Positions 16,956-24,583 of a stretch of DNA of 64,000 nucleotides are shown in pieces (within the stretch, counting starts at the first letter, position 1; every line of letters starts with the position of its first letter). The translations under genes were made by a program, and so were the position numbers. The notes below the pieces were generated by a model. The model was not told the origin of the DNA, searched no databases, and was given only the letters and a program-made list of their open reading frames with translations. This stretch comes from Alphaproteobacteria bacterium (lineage in GTDB: Bacteria > Pseudomonadota > Alphaproteobacteria > CAAGCB01 > CAG-977), in the NCBI GenBank assembly GCA_017616015.1, contig JAFZYY010000006.1, forward strand, positions 145,368 through 209,367, given 5' to 3'.

Positions 16956-19151
16956 ATGAAACGTGAAATTGTATTAGATACCGAAACGACCGGTCTTTCG
17001 GCTGAAAACGGGGATAAAATTGTCGCCATCGGCGCGGTTGAACTGATTGACGGCAAGCAGACGGGCGAAACCTTTTATACAGAAATCAATCCGCTTTGTT
17101 CGGTTCCGCCGGAAATCTCCGACATTCACGGACTGACGGACGAAAAATTAAAAGACAAACCGACTTTCCCGCAGATCGCACCATCTTTTCTGGATTTTAT
17201 CGGGGCTTCGCCTCTGGTCATTCACAACGCGCCATTCGATATGGCTTTCCTGAACGCCGAACTGACGGCGGCGGGATTTGCACCGATTGCCGAAGACAGA
17301 ATAGTTGACACGTTACCAATAGCAAAGCGGTTGTATCCCGAACAGCCCGTCAATCTGGACGCTCTATGTGAAAAATTCGACATATCTTTGGAAAAACGGA
17401 CGTTGCACGGAGCGTTGCTTGACGCGCAATTACTGGCAGAAGTTTATGTGCATCTGCGAGAAAAAGAGTTCAGAAAGGTTCTGGAAACGGGAACTTTCGA
17501 AGATATAAAAAAGCAGTATGAGGATGAAGCGCATATTTACACCCCTTTTGCAAACGTTTTGACTGCTTCTGCATGGTTCGGGCGTTCGGATGTTTGCCGA
17601 TGGCTGATCAACGAAAAAGGCGTGGATGTTAACGCCGTCGATAAGTTCGGAAGGACGGCTTTAATGAAAGCGGCGGAAAGAGGATATTTCGACTTGTGTC
17701 AATGGCTCGTTGATGAAAAAGGTGCTGATGTCAACGTCAAAAATTGCTGCGGCATAACGTCTTTGATGTATGCCGCAAGGAACGGTCATCTCGACGTTTG
17801 CCAATGGCTCGTCAAAGAGAAAAAAAACGAAGTCAAAACAACCGACAACGAGGGCAAGACCGCTTTGATGTGGACGGCTTTGTGCGGTCGTTTTGAGGTT
17901 TGCAAATGGCTCGTTAATGAAACAGGTGAAGACGTCAACGCGGCAGACAAGGAAGGACAATCTGTTCTGATCCATGCCGTTCAGGGCGGACACCTTAATG
18001 TATGTAAATGGCTGATTGATGAAAAGAATGTTGAAGTCGGCGACAAAAACATTCTAATAGAAGCCGTGGCGCATGAACATTCGGATATTTGCCGGTGGCT
18101 TGTCAATGAAAAAGATGCAGATGTCAACGCCATCGATAAGTTCGGAAGAACAGCTTTGATATGGGCGGCAAAGAAAGGAATGCTTGATATATGTAAACAG
18201 CTTGTTCTTGAAAAAGGAGCAGACATTAACACAAAAGACTGCGATGGCAATACGGCTCTGATGTTTGCCATATGGATCGGAGCTTTTGAACTTGTGACTC
18301 TTTTGGTTAAAGCGGGTGCAGACGTGAACACGGAGAATAATAACGGTCAGACACCTCTGGGGGAAGCTACGGCACTCGGATACCTTGATATTGCCAAACT
18401 GCTGATTGAAACAGGTGCTGATGTTAACACACCGGGCAGAAACGGAGAAACGGCTTTAATATCTGCGGCACATAACGAATATCTTGATTTTGTCAATCGA
18501 TTGATCGAAGCTGGTGCCGATGTCAACGCGAAAGACAACGACGGTCGGACGGCTCTGATGTTTGCGACTGCGCGGCGAAGCGGAAATCCTGATATCCTCG
18601 AAAAACTGATCGAACACGGTGCCGACGTAAATGCAAAGGACAACGAAAATCGGACAGCTCTGATGTTCGCGGCTTCACAGTGGTGCGAGACCACCGATAT
18701 CATTAAACGGCTGATTGAATACGGCGCGGATATCAATGCGATTGATGAGGACGGTTGGACTGCGCTGATATCTGCGGCACTTGGCGGATACCTTATGAAT
18801 GTTGAGCAGCTGATCGAAGCGGGTGCCGATGTCAATACGAAGGACAAAAACGGAGAAACGGCTCTGATGATGGCGTCAGATGAAGGACATTTCGACGTTG
18901 TTAAAGCTTTAATTAATTCGGGAGCTAATCTTGATGCACAGGACAAGGACGGCGATACGGCACTTATGTCTGCGGCTTTGATCGGAAACCTTGATATTGT
19001 CGAACTGCTTATTGAAGCCGGTGCCGACTTGAACGCAAAGAATAAAAGCGGAAAAACGGCACTGAATATAGCGGAATATGAAGAACACTCCGATGTTATC
19101 AAAACATTAATTAAACATGGCGCAATCGCAAATACAAAGGACGGAAATTAA
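16956..19151 (+). CDS. DnaQ-like DEDDh exonuclease fused to long ankyrin array
   Basis: A 731-residue protein. The DEDDh exonuclease domain (1-175) has all catalytic residues: D8, E10, D95, H151 and D156 (LHGALLDAQLLAEVY). It is followed by about sixteen ankyrin repeats to the C-terminus, many with the AGADVNAKDNDGRTALM consensus. Such a domain removes 3' nucleotides from DNA or RNA; the ankyrin array suggests docking to another protein. It is a close paralogue of the gene just upstream, with a more expanded repeat array and an intact active site. The DnaB-like gene begins 26 nt downstream on the same strand, so the three may be one functional unit. Confidence 0.9.
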   Translation: MKREIVLDTETTGLSAENGDKIVAIGAVELIDGKQTGETFYTEINPLCSVPPEISDIHGLTDEKLKDKPTFPQIAPSFLDFIGASPLVIHNAPFDMAFLNAELTAAGFAPIAEDRIVDTLPIAKRLYPEQPVNLDALCEKFDISLEKRTLHGALLDAQLLAEVYVHLREKEFRKVLETGTFEDIKKQYEDEAHIYTPFANVLTASAWFGRSDVCRWLINEKGVDVNAVDKFGRTALMKAAERGYFDLCQWLVDEKGADVNVKNCCGITSLMYAARNGHLDVCQWLVKEKKNEVKTTDNEGKTALMWTALCGRFEVCKWLVNETGEDVNAADKEGQSVLIHAVQGGHLNVCKWLIDEKNVEVGDKNILIEAVAHEHSDICRWLVNEKDADVNAIDKFGRTALIWAAKKGMLDICKQLVLEKGADINTKDCDGNTALMFAIWIGAFELVTLLVKAGADVNTENNNGQTPLGEATALGYLDIAKLLIETGADVNTPGRNGETALISAAHNEYLDFVNRLIEAGADVNAKDNDGRTALMFATARRSGNPDILEKLIEHGADVNAKDNENRTALMFAASQWCETTDIIKRLIEYGADINAIDEDGWTALISAALGGYLMNVEQLIEAGADVNTKDKNGETALMMASDEGHFDVVKALINSGANLDAQDKDGDTALMSAALIGNLDIVELLIEAGADLNAKNKSGKTALNIAEYEEHSDVIKTLIKHGAIANTKDGN

Positions 19152-19177
19152 AACGCGAAAAAATGGGGGATTCTTTC

Positions 19178-20008
19178 ATGACAATACATCTTTCAACGGG
19201 ATTTGAAGAGCTTGACGCCGTAATAAACGGTTTGAACGGTGGGGAGCTTGTTTTAATCGGCGGACGCCCCGCAATGGGAAAAACGACCTTTGCGCTGAAT
19301 ATCGCTTTGAACGTAGCAAAAGGCTTGAAGGACAAAGAACGCTCGGGTGTTGCTTTCTTTTCTATGGAACAATCTCTATCGCAACTGACGGGAAATTTTC
19401 TGTCGGCGATAACGCGGATCCCTTCCATGAAAATCATAAAGGGAGAACTCACCGCGGACGAGTTTCAACGAATTTCCGAAGCGTCCGGAGATTTGGAAAA
19501 GATGCTGATTTATATCGACGATACGCCGGCTTTATCGCCCGCCGCCTTGCGCGAGCGTTGCCGGAAAATAAAAGACGATCCCGAAAAAGGATTGAGGGTT
19601 GTTATCATCGACTATTTGCAACTGCTCAAAAGCGAAAAACATTCTTTGATGTTGCAAAGACTGAAAAAAATCGCCACGGAATTCGATGTGCCGGTTATTG
19701 TGTTATCCCAACTTGTGCGAACGATTGAAAACCGTAAAAACAAACGCCCGCGTCTGAGCGATATTCCGGCGTGTAAAGACTTGTCCGCTGTTGATAAAGT
19801 CCTGTTTTTATATCGGGAAAGCTATTATTTGGAACTCAACATACCCGAACAAAGCGAAAATGAAACGGACGAAGAATACAGAGAACGCTTTTTTGAATGG
19901 AATGAACGCCTTTTAAGCACGGAAAACAACTATGAAATCATCATCGCGAAAAATCCTGCCGGTCAGTGTGGAACGGTCAACCTGCGATTTAACGGAAAGC
20001 CGACATAA
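19178..20008 (+). CDS. Stand-alone DnaB-like (SF4) ATPase/helicase domain
   Basis: A 276-residue RecA-fold protein corresponding to the C-terminal half of replicative helicase DnaB, without the N-terminal DnaG-interacting domain. Motifs: Walker A GGRPAMGKTT (about 28), the SMEQS segment, Walker B VVIIDYLQLL, then LSQLVRT and VLFLYRESYY. The C-terminal EIIIAKNPAGQCGTVNLRF is as in DnaB. I choose ATG 19178, with GGGGGA 7 nt upstream, over the ATG inside that ribosome site. It lies directly behind the DnaQ-ankyrin pair, which suggests the fused exonuclease and this ATPase work on the same nucleic-acid substrate; that is inference. Confidence 0.85.
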   Translation: MTIHLSTGFEELDAVINGLNGGELVLIGGRPAMGKTTFALNIALNVAKGLKDKERSGVAFFSMEQSLSQLTGNFLSAITRIPSMKIIKGELTADEFQRISEASGDLEKMLIYIDDTPALSPAALRERCRKIKDDPEKGLRVVIIDYLQLLKSEKHSLMLQRLKKIATEFDVPVIVLSQLVRTIENRKNKRPRLSDIPACKDLSAVDKVLFLYRESYYLELNIPEQSENETDEEYRERFFEWNERLLSTENNYEIIIAKNPAGQCGTVNLRFNGKPT

Positions 20009-20010
20009 GG

Positions 20011-20493
20011 CTAATCCTTTTCCCATTTGGCTTTATGTTTATCAATCAGAGAAAGCACACGATCATCATGTTCAGGTGAAAACCCGGGGCTTATACATTC
20101 AGGATTAGCCTGATAGAAATCAATCAAAGCATACGCCAATGATAACGCTTCAATCCTGAAATCGATCGATTTTGTATTCATTCTTGCCACCTTTTTGCGT
20201 AACGGCGTGACGTATTTATCATAATTTACGAAGCATGATTTTTTAAAGTTCGTAAAATCAGGTGATGTAAACGAGTAGTATTTAACGTCTTTATAAGCAT
20301 ACGTCACTTTCGGTTCATTTGGTATCAGCCTGCCTAGCGCATCAATCGCCCCGCGAATTGTATCAACAGGATTAAAAATAACACGTTCGATAACTTCTCT
20401 AACAAGTATCATTTCAACCGGCGACATTGCGTAGGCGTGTACGGACATTAAAAATCCCAATCCAGCAAGCATCGTTATCATTTTTGATTTCAT
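20011..20493 (-). CDS. Secreted hypothetical protein
   Basis: A 160-residue protein with an N-terminal signal peptide (MKSKMITMLAGLGFLMSVHAYA, cleavage after AYA) and a mature domain of about 138 residues, rich in Lys and Asp, with two Cys (SCFVNYDKY and NPECISP) that could form a disulfide in the periplasm. AGGAG precedes ATG 20493; an upstream in-frame ATG lacks a ribosome site and would bury the signal peptide. It is convergent with the DnaB-like gene, with 2 nt between stops. No family recognised. Confidence 0.7.
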   Translation of the reverse strand: MKSKMITMLAGLGFLMSVHAYAMSPVEMILVREVIERVIFNPVDTIRGAIDALGRLIPNEPKVTYAYKDVKYYSFTSPDFTNFKKSCFVNYDKYVTPLRKKVARMNTKSIDFRIEALSLAYALIDFYQANPECISPGFSPEHDDRVLSLIDKHKAKWEKD

Positions 20494-20542
20494 GACCGTT
20501 TCTCCTGAAAAAAATCTGTTTTGTATTATATAGTGGGCAAAC

Positions 20543-20560
20543 GTCAATTTTTGGCATATC
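20543..20560 (+). promoter_or_regulatory. Shared island motif, copy 4
   Basis: GTCAATTTTTGGCATATC lies between the secreted hypothetical gene (minus strand) and the ftsK remnant. Towards the minus gene it offers TTGACG, and the TATAAT-like ACTATATAATAC lies further downstream, though spacing is short. It resembles the motif found before the WYL and DnaQ-ankyrin genes. Confidence 0.4.
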
Positions 20561-20583
20561 AATGAATATAACAAGAAAGTCTA

Positions 20584-20832
20584 GAAGCTAACTTCCCCGA
20601 ACGAATCAGCTTCCGCTTTGTGTCGAAAACGGACAGCATCGCCTTTTTAGGCGAACAAGGAGCGGAACAGCTATTAGGACGCGGAGATATGCTGTATATG
20701 GCGCAAGGACAACGTCCCGTCCGCTTGCATGGGGCTTTCGTCAGCGATGACGAAGTGGAAGCGGTGGCAGAGTATTTACGGTTGCAGAAGGAGCCTGAAT
20801 ACGAACAATCCGTAATGGAAGAATCATTGTAA
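20584..20832 (+). pseudogene. ftsK': FtsK C-terminal (gamma domain) remnant
   Basis: About 82 codons, opened by a stop at 20569 and ending in a normal stop, encode the end of a DNA translocase of the FtsK/SpoIIIE family. EANFPERISFRFVSKTDS, GEQGAEQLLGRGDMLYM and HGAFVSDDEVEAVAEYL correspond to the Walker-B-distal end of the motor and the DNA-reading winged-helix gamma domain. There is no start codon with a ribosome site and the rest of the roughly 800-residue protein is missing. The fragment ends just before msbA and marks a probable rearrangement boundary of the accessory region. Confidence 0.85.
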
Positions 20833-20914
20833 AAACAATCGGCTTTTTCGTTGAAGTCCAAAAATTTGTCTGTTAAGCTCGCTTCCGAAAATTGATGTTT
20901 GAGCGGAAAATCGA

Positions 20915-22696
20915 ATGTCTTTCATTAAGAAAATAGCTGATAAATTACAAAAAATCCCTGTCCTTGCAAACTACGGCAAAATGTGGCCATACGTCAAACC
21001 GTACAGTATCCGGGCCATCTTAGCCGTCGTAGTCACGATTCCGATCGGTTCTTTCGACGCCATAACCGCCGGTATTTTGAAACCGTATATGGACGTCGTT
21101 CTGGTCGAAAAACAGGCCGCCGCCGTTTCCCTGATGCCGCTGGTCATCGTTCTGGGCAGTCTGGCGCAAAGCGCCTGCAATTACGCGGCGACTTACCTGA
21201 ACGCGTGGGTGGGACAGAAAATCACCATGGCCATGAAAATGGACTTATACAAAAAGCTCTTGCATAAAGACGCCTCTTATTTCGACAAGTCCTCTTCCGG
21301 CGACATCATTTTGCAGTACAGTTCCTGCGCCGAAATGGCCTGCAGCGGTTTGCTGATGAACATAAAACTGTTTTCGACGCGTCTGTTTTCTTCCGTTTCT
21401 TTAATCGGCGTTCTGTTTTGGAACTCCTGGCAACTGGCCATCGTCGCCCTGATTTTCATGTTCGGCGCGCTTTATCCGCTGACGCAGGTCAGAAAGAAAC
21501 TCCAAAATCTGACAAAAAAGCAAATCGGCGGGTTGTCGGTAATCACGACGCATTACAACGAAACTTTTTCCGGCAACCGGATTATCGCTTCCTACAACCT
21601 GCACGAACATGAAGCAGAGCGCTTTTCCAAAGACCTGAAAGGCATGTTCCATATTCAAATGAAGATGATTCAGAGAACCGGCGGTTTGTCGCCCATGATT
21701 CATTTCATCGTTTCTTTGGGAATCGCCGGCGCGATCTGGCTGGGCAGCTGGCTGATCGTCACGCATCAGATCACCAGCGGCAACTTTGTTTCATTCATTG
21801 CCGCCCTTTTGATGCTCTACACGCCCATCAAAGGTATCGGCAACAGCTTTACCGCCGTCCAAATGTCTTTTATCATGATGGATCAGATATTTGTCGAACT
21901 GGCTTCCGTTCCGGAAATCCGCAATGCCGAAAATCCCGTGCGGTTGCAAAGAGTGCATAACAAAATCGAATACAAGAACGTCGTGTTCGAATACCTGCCC
22001 GGCAAGCCCGTCTTAAAGGGCGTGTCCGCAGAAATCGAAATCGGCAAGATGTACGCTTTTGTTGGCAATTCGGGCGGCGGTAAAACGACATTCGTCAACC
22101 TGTTGCCGCGTTTCTACGACATCACGAGCGGCGAATTGCTGATTGATGGCATTCCCGTAAAAGAGATTGATTTGCATGATCTGCGCGAGAATATCGCCAT
22201 CGTTTTTCAGGACAATTTCCTGTTTTCCGGCACAATCCGCGACAATATCCTGCTGGGCAAAACGGATTATTCGGAAGAAGCCTTAAAAACGGCGATTAAA
22301 AACGCCTGTCTGGAAGAGTTTATCGCCTCTCTGGATAAAGGACTGGATACGGAAATCGGCGAACGCGGCGTTTTGCTGTCCGGCGGTCAGAAACAGCGTG
22401 TCGCAATCGCCCGCGCTTTTATGAAGGACGCGCCGATCGTCATTCTGGACGAAGCGACCTCCGCTCTGGACAACAAGTCCGAAGCCATCGTTCAGGAAGC
22501 AATTGACAACCTGATGAAAGACAGAACGGTTCTGGTCATCGCGCACCGCCTGTCCACCGTGAAAAACGCGGACAAGATTTTCGTTATCAACGAAGGCAAC
22601 ATCGTCGAAAGCGGTACGCACGAGGAATTGCTGAAGCTCGGCGGGGAATACGCCGCTTTGTACGAAATGCAGTTCAAAAAGAAAAAGAGCGAATAA
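20915..22696 (+). CDS. msbA: MsbA-like ABC exporter (lipid A/lipid flippase type)
   Basis: A 593-residue half-transporter with an N-terminal six-helix membrane domain (about 25-320) fused to an ABC ATPase (about 345-590). Walker A is GNSGGGKTT, with a Gly in place of the usual Ser. The Q-loop is VFQDNFLF, the signature LSGGQKQRVAIARA and Walker B IVILDEATSALD, with the H-loop in IAHRLSTV. Homodimers of this family flip lipid A-core across the inner membrane, though drug-exporter activity cannot be excluded. A weak GCGGAAAA precedes ATG. A strong terminator follows. Confidence 0.87.
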   Translation: MSFIKKIADKLQKIPVLANYGKMWPYVKPYSIRAILAVVVTIPIGSFDAITAGILKPYMDVVLVEKQAAAVSLMPLVIVLGSLAQSACNYAATYLNAWVGQKITMAMKMDLYKKLLHKDASYFDKSSSGDIILQYSSCAEMACSGLLMNIKLFSTRLFSSVSLIGVLFWNSWQLAIVALIFMFGALYPLTQVRKKLQNLTKKQIGGLSVITTHYNETFSGNRIIASYNLHEHEAERFSKDLKGMFHIQMKMIQRTGGLSPMIHFIVSLGIAGAIWLGSWLIVTHQITSGNFVSFIAALLMLYTPIKGIGNSFTAVQMSFIMMDQIFVELASVPEIRNAENPVRLQRVHNKIEYKNVVFEYLPGKPVLKGVSAEIEIGKMYAFVGNSGGGKTTFVNLLPRFYDITSGELLIDGIPVKEIDLHDLRENIAIVFQDNFLFSGTIRDNILLGKTDYSEEALKTAIKNACLEEFIASLDKGLDTEIGERGVLLSGGQKQRVAIARAFMKDAPIVILDEATSALDNKSEAIVQEAIDNLMKDRTVLVIAHRLSTVKNADKIFVINEGNIVESGTHEELLKLGGEYAALYEMQFKKKKSE

Positions 22697-22700
22697 ACAG

Positions 22701-22728
22701 AGAGCCCGTATAAAACACGGGCTCTTTA
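22701..22728 (+). terminator. Terminator of msbA
   Basis: AGAGCCCGT, a short loop (ATAAA), then ACACGGGCTCTTT give a stable GC-rich hairpin followed by T-rich DNA. Confidence 0.85.
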
Positions 22729-22751
22729 AATTTAATGGCAGGACATAATCC

Positions 22752-22778
22752 CCGCCGGGAGGGCGTTATGCCCCTATG
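22752..22778 (-). repeat. 27-nt dispersed repeat, copy 1
   Basis: Read on the minus strand this is CATAGGGGCATAACGCCC followed by TCCCGGCGG. It matches 26 of 27 bases with 32653-32679 on the plus strand. It lies between the msbA terminator and the rubrerythrin stop. It belongs to the GC-rich repeats concentrated between the flagellin genes. Confidence 0.8.
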
Positions 22779-22779
22779 G

Positions 22780-23313
22780 CTAATAGTTTTCGGCGCGGAC
22801 TTCGAAATAGCTCTGCGGGTGATTGCAAACGGGGCAAACGTCCGGAGCTTTTTTGCCGATGACCAGATGTCCGCAGTTGCGGCATTCCCACATCGTTTCG
22901 CCGGCTTTTTCGAACACGGCCTGCATTTCGATGTTTTTCAACAAAGCGCGGTATCTTTCCTCGTGCGCTTTTTCGATCGCGGCGACACCGCGGAATTGAG
23001 CGGCGAGTTCGGGGAAGCCTTCTTCTTCAGCTTCTTTGGCAAACGTGGCGTACATATCGGTCCATTCGTAATTTTCGCCGTCGGCGGCGTGCTTTAAGTT
23101 TTCAACCGTGTTGCCCAATTCGCCCAACGCTTTGAACCACAGTTTCGCGTGTTCTTTTTCGTTTTCGGCGGTCTTTGTGAACAAAGCGGAAATCTGTTCA
23201 TAGCCTTCCTTTTTCGCAACGCTTGCGAAGTAGGTATATTTATTGCGCGCCTGAGATTCGCCCGCGAAAGCGGTCATCAGGTTCTTTTCGGTTTTAGTTC
23301 CCTTTAAATTCAT
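22780..23313 (-). CDS. rbr: Rubrerythrin
   Basis: A 177-residue rubrerythrin. The ferritin-like diiron domain (1-140) has the Glu/His ligands in [25 protein letters not shown] and [10 protein letters not shown]. The C-terminal rubredoxin domain has CxxC pairs in MWECRNCGH and VCPVCNHPQ. It reduces hydrogen peroxide in the cytosol and is typical of anaerobes and microaerophiles. GGGAGAAA precedes the ATG. It is divergent from the C_GCAxxG_C_C gene, so both may respond to the same oxidative or redox cue. Confidence 0.95.
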   Translation of the reverse strand: MNLKGTKTEKNLMTAFAGESQARNKYTYFASVAKKEGYEQISALFTKTAENEKEHAKLWFKALGELGNTVENLKHAADGENYEWTDMYATFAKEAEEEGFPELAAQFRGVAAIEKAHEERYRALLKNIEMQAVFEKAGETMWECRNCGHLVIGKKAPDVCPVCNHPQSYFEVRAENY

Positions 23314-23363
23314 TAAATTTCTCCCACAATGTATCTGAAAGTTTCAGGATTTTAGACCAACGA

Positions 23364-23392
23364 TTGAACAAAGGAAACAAAAAAGTTATAGT
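23364..23392 (+). promoter_or_regulatory. Promoter of C_GCAxxG_C_C gene
   Basis: TTGAAC (23364-23369), a 17-nt spacer, then TATAGT (23387-23392). The start codon is 34 nt further on, behind GAAAGGAAA. Confidence 0.7.
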
Positions 23393-23425
23393 GACTTTGA
23401 AGCTGAAAAACGAAAGGAAAAAAAT

Positions 23426-23836
23426 ATGGAAACTCGAGTTCAAAAAACAGCGGAATTGCATCAGAAAGGTTGCAACTGCGCTCAGGCCGTTTTAGTCGCT
23501 TACGCCGATTTGTTCGGATTAAGCGAAAAGGAAGCTTATAAAATCGCGGAAGGTTTCGGCACGGGCATGGGCGGCATGGGAGAAACCTGCGGCGCGGTCA
23601 CGGCAGCTTTCATGCTGATCGGATTGAAAAATTCCAGCGGCGTAACCGGCGACAAAACAACCCGCCCCGACACTTACAAACAGATTCGCGAATTGGCCGA
23701 CGCGTTCAAAGCCGAAGCCGGATCCATCACCTGCCGCGAGCTGAAAGGATCGACCGGCTTGCCCGTCTATCCCTGTCCGAAGTGCATCGAAACGGCTGCA
23801 CGTCTGTTTGAAAAGTCTTTAAATTCAAACGGATAA
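23426..23836 (+). CDS. C_GCAxxG_C_C family putative redox protein
   Basis: A 136-residue protein of the C_GCAxxG_C_C family, named for its Cys pattern: KGCNCAQAVLVAY near residue 17, then GMGGMGETCGAVTAAFMLIG, ITCRELKG and YPCPKC. The conserved cysteines are thought to bind a metal or cluster or do thiol redox chemistry; no reaction has been settled. It is soluble and cytosolic. A clear promoter precedes it, and it is divergent from rubrerythrin, again pointing to redox physiology of an organism that meets little oxygen. Confidence 0.88.
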   Translation: METRVQKTAELHQKGCNCAQAVLVAYADLFGLSEKEAYKIAEGFGTGMGGMGETCGAVTAAFMLIGLKNSSGVTGDKTTRPDTYKQIRELADAFKAEAGSITCRELKGSTGLPVYPCPKCIETAARLFEKSLNSNG

Positions 23837-23852
23837 AAAAATATTTATTAAA

Positions 23853-23895
23853 AATCAATCGATTGATTGACTTTTAATTTCAAGTACGTTATAGT
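23853..23895 (+). promoter_or_regulatory. TetR-family operator overlapping its own promoter
   Basis: AATCAATCGATTGATT (23853-23868) is a perfect 16-bp palindrome. Its right end runs into TTGACT (23867-23872), a -35 box followed after 17 nt by TATAGT (23890-23895). The GTG start of the regulator is 32 nt downstream of the -10 box. A repressor bound to the palindrome would block RNA polymerase, so autoregulation is likely, with the downstream porin gene under the same control. Confidence 0.75.
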
Positions 23896-23926
23896 TCTTC
23901 CTGTCATAGACGAAAGAGGGATCAAA

Positions 23927-24574
23927 GTGGTTAAAGGATCACAGCAGCGTTTATTGGAAAAAGCCAAACATGCTTTTGCCGTGAATGGTTATCAGGCGAC
24001 GGCGACGCGAGATATTGCCGCGGCAGCGAAAGTCAACATTTCCGCGATTACTTATTACTTCGGCGGAAAGCTGGGACTGTACCGCGCCGTTTTAGAAGAC
24101 ATTGCCAAACGCGTCATGCATGAACTGGACGACAAAATAACTTCGGTTCAATCGTTGCTGGCTGACGAAAACACCTCTCCGGAACAAGCGGAAAAGCTAT
24201 TGTACGAACGGATTGCCATACTGTGTTCTCTGGTGTGTTCTCAGCGATTGCCCAGCGAAGACGTCGCCGTGTTTTTGCACGAATATTTCGTTCCGGGCGA
24301 AGCTTTTGACACTTTGTATCAGGAATTGATCTCCCCCGTTTACACGCTGACCGCCGCTTTGATTGTGAAAGCGACGGATAACACGCTCGATCATGAAAGC
24401 GCGACGCTGTACACGATTCAGCTGTTTGCGGAAATGTTCGTGTTCAGATCGCGCAAGCAATTCATTTTGCAGCAGCTGAACTGGGCGGATTACGGGGAAA
24501 AGGAAATGACAAAGATTACGGACGTGGTGATAGGCCATACCCGGGCTTTTTTAAATCTCTATAAAAAGAAGTGA
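23927..24574 (+). CDS. TetR/AcrR regulator, CecR-like (DUF1956 C-terminal domain)
   Basis: A 215-residue repressor. The N-terminal TetR helix-turn-helix is GYQATATRDIAAAAKVNISAITYYFGGK (residues about 19-46). The C-terminal ligand domain has LHEYFVPGEAFDTLYQELISP, typical of CerR/DUF1956 proteins. I start at GTG 23927, which has AGAGGG 6 nt upstream; the longer frame from 23867 would overlap the promoter. The palindrome just upstream is the probable operator. The FadL-type porin begins 9 nt after the stop, so the regulator probably governs uptake of a hydrophobic compound it senses. Confidence 0.87.
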   Translation: MVKGSQQRLLEKAKHAFAVNGYQATATRDIAAAAKVNISAITYYFGGKLGLYRAVLEDIAKRVMHELDDKITSVQSLLADENTSPEQAEKLLYERIAILCSLVCSQRLPSEDVAVFLHEYFVPGEAFDTLYQELISPVYTLTAALIVKATDNTLDHESATLYTIQLFAEMFVFRSRKQFILQQLNWADYGEKEMTKITDVVIGHTRAFLNLYKKK

Positions 24575-24583
24575 GACAGACAA

